A stretch of DNA of 8,997 bases from CAYLZW01 sp964388085 (GTDB lineage Bacteria > Myxococcota > UBA727 > CAYLZW01). The translations under genes and the position numbers were made by a program. The stretch's first letter is position 1. Each line of letters opens with the position of its first letter. Shown here piece by piece: positions 5,786 to 8,997 of this stretch. The DNA lies in the NCBI GenBank assembly GCA_964388085.1, contig CAYLZW010000241.1, positions 1 to 8,997 of the forward strand, read 5' to 3'. A model generated the notes under the pieces. That model was not told the DNA's origin. It did not search any database and saw only the letters and a program-made list of their open reading frames with translations.

Positions 5786-6858
5786 AGCTGCCGAAGATCA
5801 CCGCCAACATGGTGACGCTGGTGCGCATCGCGCTGCTGCCGATCCCCATGGGCATCCTCGTCTGGGGCGACATCTTCTGGATCTGGATGGCGACCATCTT
5901 CGCCAGCGCCCTCGGCGCCACGGACGCGGTGGACGGCTACCTCGCCCGCCGCGACGGGCCCACCGTGCTCGGCTCCCTGCTCGACCCGGTCGCGGACAAG
6001 CTGTTCTTCGCCGCCTTCCTGCTGCCCATCACGGCAAAGCACCACTCGCCGCTGTGGGTGGTCGCGGTCATCTTCCTGAGGGAGCTCCTCATCACGGCGC
6101 TGCGCAGCTCCGTGGAGCTGCGGCACGAGCGCCTGAAGACGAGCCAGCTCGGCAAGCTCAAGACGGTGGTGCAGATGGGCGGCCTCGCCATCTACGTGTT
6201 CCTCGTCTACACACCCGACCCCTTCCCGCGCGTGCTGAACGCCATCGGCGCGGTCAGCCTCGTCGTCGTGGGGCTCATCTTCCTGTTGCGGAAGCGGAAG
6301 GTGCCGTTCTGGGTGCTGTCGACCATCCCGCTGTGGTCGATCGTGGTGGTGCTCACCTTCGTCCTGTCCAGCGAGGCCGTCGCGTTCTGGGTGTTCGTCA
6401 CCATGGCGGTCATCACGTGGGTCAGCGGGGCCGATTACCTGGTCGGCGCCGCTAAGGTGTTCCGCCAGACGGGCCTGCGCCGGAACGACGTCGCCAAGCT
6501 GTTCTGGGCCATCGCCAACAGCGCGATGCTGCCGCTCGTGTACTGGCATCCCGAGGCGCTGTTCCCGGTCATGATCACGCTCGCCGCGCACCTGGCGCTC
6601 GGCGGCATCGACAACATCGTGACCGCGGAGAAGAAGGTCACGGTAGCGCACGGCTTCATCGTGCCGTCCCTGCTGTCGCTGGCCGCGCTCGCGACCTCGT
6701 TCGTCATCGAGCCGGGCGAGTGGCTCGTCGTGGTGGCGGCCTCCAGCGTGGCGGCGCTCGCGGGCGTGGTCTCGGCAGGGGTCGCGTTCGTGCAGCACAA
6801 GGAGCTCTTCATGCCGGGCGCCGAGCACGCGCCCCTCACGGAGGCCGGCGATGGCTGA
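5782..6858 (+). CDS. pgsA: Phosphatidylglycerophosphate synthase with extra C-terminal membrane region
   Basis: PgsA is an inner-membrane enzyme that joins CDP-diacylglycerol and glycerol-3-phosphate, giving phosphatidylglycerophosphate and CMP, the committed step to phosphatidylglycerol and cardiolipin. The CDP-alcohol phosphotransferase signature is intact: Asp48, Asp51-Gly52, Ala55-Arg56, Gly64, Asp68 and Asp72. The gap between Arg56 and Gly64 is seven residues, where E. coli and B. subtilis PgsA have eight. PgsA-specific features follow: FLRELLITALRSS (98-110) and SQLGKLKTVVQ (121-131). WVSGADYL (213-220) matches the usual PgsA C-terminus, yet the protein continues for about 138 residues with roughly three or four more hydrophobic segments, giving 358 residues against about 180-200 normally. 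The GTG start overlaps the preceding stop (GTGA, 5782-5785) with GGAGAGGAG upstream. It overlaps the crotonase gene by 8 nt, so the three genes probably form an operon. Confidence 0.88.
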   Translation: MKLPKITANMVTLVRIALLPIPMGILVWGDIFWIWMATIFASALGATDAVDGYLARRDGPTVLGSLLDPVADKLFFAAFLLPITAKHHSPLWVVAVIFLRELLITALRSSVELRHERLKTSQLGKLKTVVQMGGLAIYVFLVYTPDPFPRVLNAIGAVSLVVVGLIFLLRKRKVPFWVLSTIPLWSIVVVLTFVLSSEAVAFWVFVTMAVITWVSGADYLVGAAKVFRQTGLRRNDVAKLFWAIANSAMLPLVYWHPEALFPVMITLAAHLALGGIDNIVTAEKKVTVAHGFIVPSLLSLAALATSFVIEPGEWLVVVAASSVAALAGVVSAGVAFVQHKELFMPGAEHAPLTEAGDG

Positions 6859-7660
6859 CGGCGGCGAGGTCCGCGTCCGCTGGGACGAGCACGAGGGCGC
6901 GCGCACGGGCGTCGCCGTGCTCTCGCTCAACCGACCGGAGCGCCTGAACGCGCTGACGGTCTCCATGGGAGCGTCCTTCGAGGCCGCGGTCACCGCGCTC
7001 GGCACCGAGCCCGACCTGCGCGCGGTGGTCCTGACGGGGGAGGGCCGGGCGTTCTCCGCCGGCGGCGACCTCGACTTCCTGGAGCGCCGGGCGGCCGCCG
7101 GACCGCAAGAGAACGCCGAGGAGATGCGCGCCTTCTACCGCCGCTTCCTGGCCCTGCGAAGCCTGCCGGTCCCGGCGCTGGCGGCCGTCAACGGCCCCGC
7201 GATTGGCGCCGGTATGTGCCTGGCTCTCGCTTGTGATCTGCGGGTTTGCGCGCGAAACGCGAAGCTCGGCCTCACCTTCGTGGGGCTCGGCCTCCACCCC
7301 GGCATGGGCGCCACCCACCTGCTGCCCACCCTCGTCGGCCACCAGACCGCGAGCCGCCTCTTGCTGACCGGGGACGTCATCGACGGCGACGAGGCCCTCC
7401 GCCTCGGCCTGGTCGCGGAGGCGGTCGACACCGAGGACGTGCTGCCGCGAACGCTGGAGCTCGCCCGCCGCATGGCTGCCGCTGGCCCCGTCGCCGTCCG
7501 CTCGACCGTCCGCTCCCTGCGCATGCTCGCGGACGAGGGCCTCGAGCGAGCGCTCTGGCGCGAGGCCGACGCTCAGGCACACTGCTACTCCACGGCCGAT
7601 TTGCGTAGTGGAATCGAGGCTGTGCGAACGAAGTCGAAGGCTGTGTTTGAAGGTTACTGA
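6851..7660 (+). CDS. Crotonase-family (enoyl-CoA hydratase/isomerase-like) protein
   Basis: This 269-residue protein is a full-length member of the crotonase superfamily, which acts on acyl-CoA thioesters. The two oxyanion-hole segments are present: GEGRAFSAGGDLDF (63-76) and NGPAIGAGM (114-122) followed by LALACD. Compared with rat mitochondrial crotonase, the position of catalytic Glu144 is Cys123 and that of Glu164 is Phe143, so both acid-base residues of the classical hydratase are gone. It is therefore unlikely to be an ordinary beta-oxidation hydratase. An isomerase, decarboxylase, hydrolase or other crotonase chemistry is more plausible. No hydroxyacyl-CoA dehydrogenase domain is fused. 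The ATG at 6851 has GGAGG 6 nt upstream and lies inside the 3' end of pgsA. Two stretches (7202-7255 and about 7595-7657) have many A/T-ending codons, unlike the rest of the gene. Confidence 0.88.
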   Translation: MADGGEVRVRWDEHEGARTGVAVLSLNRPERLNALTVSMGASFEAAVTALGTEPDLRAVVLTGEGRAFSAGGDLDFLERRAAAGPQENAEEMRAFYRRFLALRSLPVPALAAVNGPAIGAGMCLALACDLRVCARNAKLGLTFVGLGLHPGMGATHLLPTLVGHQTASRLLLTGDVIDGDEALRLGLVAEAVDTEDVLPRTLELARRMAAAGPVAVRSTVRSLRMLADEGLERALWREADAQAHCYSTADLRSGIEAVRTKSKAVFEGY

Positions 7661-7705
7661 GGGCCCGCGTCCGCGACCACAGAGTTCCCGCCCCTTCGAG
7701 GCGCT

Positions 7706-7730
7706 GCGGAAATTCCCCGTCCGGTTTTTT
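7706..7730 (+). terminator. Weak hairpin plus T6, possible end of the operon
   Basis: CGGA (7707-7710) can pair with TCCG (7720-7723) around a 9-nt loop, and six T residues follow at 7725-7730, a rare T-run in this GC-rich window. The position, 65 nt after the crotonase stop, suits a terminator. The stem is only 4 bp, so this is tentative. The AT-richer patch could instead belong to a promoter for the next gene. Confidence 0.25.
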
Positions 7731-7757
7731 GGAGCCAGGCGGTTCCAGCGGTACTCA

Positions 7758-7791
7758 CAAAGCGCCCGGCGGAGTCCGCCGGCACCCTTTG
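7758..7791 (+). promoter_or_regulatory. Hairpin abutting the ribosome binding site of the zinc-ribbon/GYF gene
   Basis: CCGGCGG (7766-7772) and CCGCCGG (7776-7782) form a perfect 7-bp stem with a 3-nt loop. An outer CAAAG/CTTTG pairing (7758-7762 with 7787-7791) extends it across small internal loops. The structure ends on the first G of the GGAGG ribosome binding site (7791-7795), which lies 5 nt before the ATG at 7801. It could limit ribosome access or mark the end of a transcript. The inner palindrome could also be a protein-binding site. Function is inferred from position only. Confidence 0.5.
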
Positions 7792-7800
7792 GAGGCCGCG

Positions 7801-8631
7801 ATGAAGATTCGCTGTGAGAGCTGCCGTACCCGCTATGACATCCCGAACGAGCGCGTCGCTGGGCGGGTGCTGAAGGTCCGCTGTAAGCGCTGCGAGCACG
7901 TCATGGAGGTCATCGGGCCGACCGCGGCGTTCGACGCCGGCTGTGATCCGATCCCGCCGACGCTCACGAGCGTGCAGGCCTACGGCTTCCAGACGGCGCT
8001 GACACAGGGCGACGCCACCGTCGTCACGACGCCCTGGAGCTACGTCCCGCTCGAGAGCCAGCCCATCTGGTGGGCCGCGATTGGCGGCAAGCCGCACGGG
8101 CCCTACACGCGCGATGAGGTCATCGAGCTGTGCGGGCGCGGGGACGTTCACGCGCGCACCCGGCTGTGGCGCGCGCCCTGGAGCGAGTGGGAGCGCATCT
8201 GCGAGCACGCCGCCCTCGGCTGGGCCTACGAGGCCGTGGTCGAGCGGGTCGGCCGCGATGTCGCCGCGCTGCACACCGAGCAGCACACGGACGTGTTCGC
8301 GAGCGCCGGCCTCGTCAGCGACGGTGAGCACTACTTCCCGGACCCGACGCTCAAGAGCGGCTGGGTCGTGCTCGACGAAGAGACGCAGCGCTACCTCGAG
8401 ACCTGCGCCGCCCGCGGCTGGCAGCTCGAGGAGGACGACGCCGCCGCGGCCGCCCGCTTCGGCAAGCTCTCGCTCGTGGAGGCGAGCGCCGGAGCGCCTG
8501 TCGGCGTGAGCGAGCGCGGCTCGGTGGTGCCGGCGCTGGCGGCCGCCTGCGCGGCCTTCGTGCTCGGCGTCGCGGGGACGTTGCTGCTGCTCGAGTCCCA
8601 GCTCGAGGGCATCGGCAAGCTGCTGGCCTGA
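7801..8631 (+). CDS. Zinc-ribbon and GYF-domain protein with C-terminal membrane helix
   Basis: This 276-residue protein has three parts. Residues 1-38 are an MJ0042-type zinc ribbon with Cys5-Cys8 and Cys28-Cys31 as zinc ligands (IRCESCRTRYDI and KVRCKRCEHVMEV). Residues about 89-138 are a GYF_2-type domain (WWAAIGGKPHGPYTRDEV, then a TRLWRAPWSEWERI end), which usually binds proline-rich peptides. Residues about 242-264 form one hydrophobic helix followed by a short tail, so the protein is probably tail-anchored with both domains in the cytoplasm. The ZnR-GYF pair is known from myxobacterial GltJ (AgmX), where it contacts the gliding-motility regulators MglA and AglZ. GltJ is much longer and continues into a periplasmic TonB-like region that is absent here. 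No motility genes are visible nearby, so an adaptor role is inferred from architecture. GGAGG sits 5 nt before the ATG. Confidence 0.85.
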   Translation: MKIRCESCRTRYDIPNERVAGRVLKVRCKRCEHVMEVIGPTAAFDAGCDPIPPTLTSVQAYGFQTALTQGDATVVTTPWSYVPLESQPIWWAAIGGKPHGPYTRDEVIELCGRGDVHARTRLWRAPWSEWERICEHAALGWAYEAVVERVGRDVAALHTEQHTDVFASAGLVSDGEHYFPDPTLKSGWVVLDEETQRYLETCAARGWQLEEDDAAAAARFGKLSLVEASAGAPVGVSERGSVVPALAAACAAFVLGVAGTLLLLESQLEGIGKLLA

Positions 8632-8686
8632 GCCCGGGCAGGTGCAGCGGGAGCCCACGCATGCCGGTGGCTCCCTGGCCCCGGGC
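8632..8686 (+). terminator. Large hairpin after the zinc-ribbon/GYF gene
   Basis: Immediately after the stop codon, GCCCGGG (8632-8638) can pair with CCCGGGC (8680-8686). Inside it, GGGAGCCCAC (8649-8658) pairs with GTGGCTCCC (8667-8675), giving 9 bp with one bulged C and an 8-nt loop. The nested arms make a strong 55-nt structure where a terminator is expected. No T-run follows, so an intrinsic terminator is not proven. It could also stabilise the 3' end of the mRNA. Confidence 0.5.
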
Positions 8687-8755
8687 ACGGTATGTCCACC
8701 CGTCGCTCGCTCGAGTCTTCCACGGTGGAGGAGAGCGCGCGCGGAGTGAGGTCCC

Positions 8756-8997
8756 ATGCACGCTCGGTCCGGAGCCCTCGCGGCCATCGCCGCCCTCGTC
8801 GTCGTCATGAGCAGCGGAGCGGCGCACGCCGGCTACTACATGGAGCACGAGGCGGTCATGCCGAACCCTCAGACCATGCAGCCGATCCGCACGACGATCC
8901 GCTCCTGGCACGAGGGCCGCCGCTTCAAGCGCCAGAGCCCGCTGCGCAACGAGTTCGTCGTCATCGACCTCGACAAGGGCGAGGTCGTCGGCATCAA
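8756..8997 (+). CDS. Secreted protein, 5' part, cut by the window edge
   Basis: The first 80 residues of an exported protein are visible. An in-frame TGA at 8747 lies just upstream, so the ATG at 8756 is the earliest possible start, and GGAG and GAGG sequences lie 4-9 nt before it. The N-terminus is a typical Sec signal peptide: MHARSG, a hydrophobic core (ALAAIAALVVVM), then SSGAAHA with probable cleavage before GYYMEHEA. The mature part has RTTIRSWHEGRRFKRQSP followed by EFVVIDLDKGEVVGI. A pattern of a charged strand, then a short I-D-L-D strand and a turn recalls DUF4412-like periplasmic proteins, but only the beginning is present and the family is uncertain. It is separated from the preceding gene by a large hairpin, which suggests independent expression. 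Confidence 0.7.
   Translation, partial: MHARSGALAAIAALVVVMSSGAAHAGYYMEHEAVMPNPQTMQPIRTTIRSWHEGRRFKRQSPLRNEFVVIDLDKGEVVGI

Noticed and set aside
5692..7005. Long minus-strand open frame opposite pgsA
   Set aside because: The plus strand carries an intact CDP-alcohol phosphotransferase motif. The antisense product is Asp/His/Arg-rich and looks like a frame shadow.
8695..8729. Inverted repeat TCCACC/GGTGGA upstream of the secreted-protein gene
   Set aside because: Only 6 bp with a 23-nt loop, too weak to call an operator or terminator.
7654..8808. Long minus-strand open frame opposite the zinc-ribbon/GYF gene
   Set aside because: The plus-strand gene has paired zinc-ligand cysteines, a GYF domain and a membrane helix. 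The antisense product shows no domain and crosses intergenic hairpins.

Overview
The window reads as ordinary chromosomal DNA from a very GC-rich bacterium. Nearly all codons end in G or C and GTG starts are used. The gene content fits the Myxococcota (myxobacteria and relatives of the former Deltaproteobacteria): a zinc-ribbon plus GYF-domain adaptor of the kind best known from Myxococcus gliding motility, an scpA-scpB-pseudouridine synthase block, and many proteins without obvious families. The lineage is an inference from gene content and base composition. No rRNA, tRNA, CRISPR array, transposase or phage gene is visible.

Left part (1-2377, + strand): the 3' end of scpA, then scpB overlapping it by 4 nt, then an RsuA/RluB-family 23S rRNA pseudouridine synthase 42 nt downstream. 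ScpA and ScpB are the kleisin and winged-helix partners of SMC in the bacterial condensin. After a 133-nt gap with three tandem 16-nt repeats comes an unrecognised protein with one N-terminal membrane anchor (2511-3431). It converges on a small helical protein on the minus strand (3514-3798), with a heptamer repeat and a hairpin between the two stop codons.

Middle part (3932-7660, + strand): an apparently co-transcribed, overlapping trio. The genes are a 617-residue lipoprotein with a SPOR-like domain, a phosphatidylglycerophosphate synthase (pgsA) with a long extra C-terminal membrane region, and a crotonase-family protein lacking both classical hydratase glutamates. The first two suggest envelope and phospholipid work. 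The third may be there only through tight packing.

Right part (7801-8997, + strand): a zinc-ribbon/GYF protein ending in a single transmembrane helix, with a strong hairpin against its ribosome binding site and a large hairpin after its stop. The 5' end of a secreted protein with a clear signal peptide follows and is cut by the window edge.

No clearly new multi-gene system is visible. The points most worth following are the active-site substitutions and patchy codon use of the crotonase, the compact ZnR-GYF-TM architecture, the C-terminal extension of PgsA, and the short tandem repeats and hairpins in the intergenic gaps.
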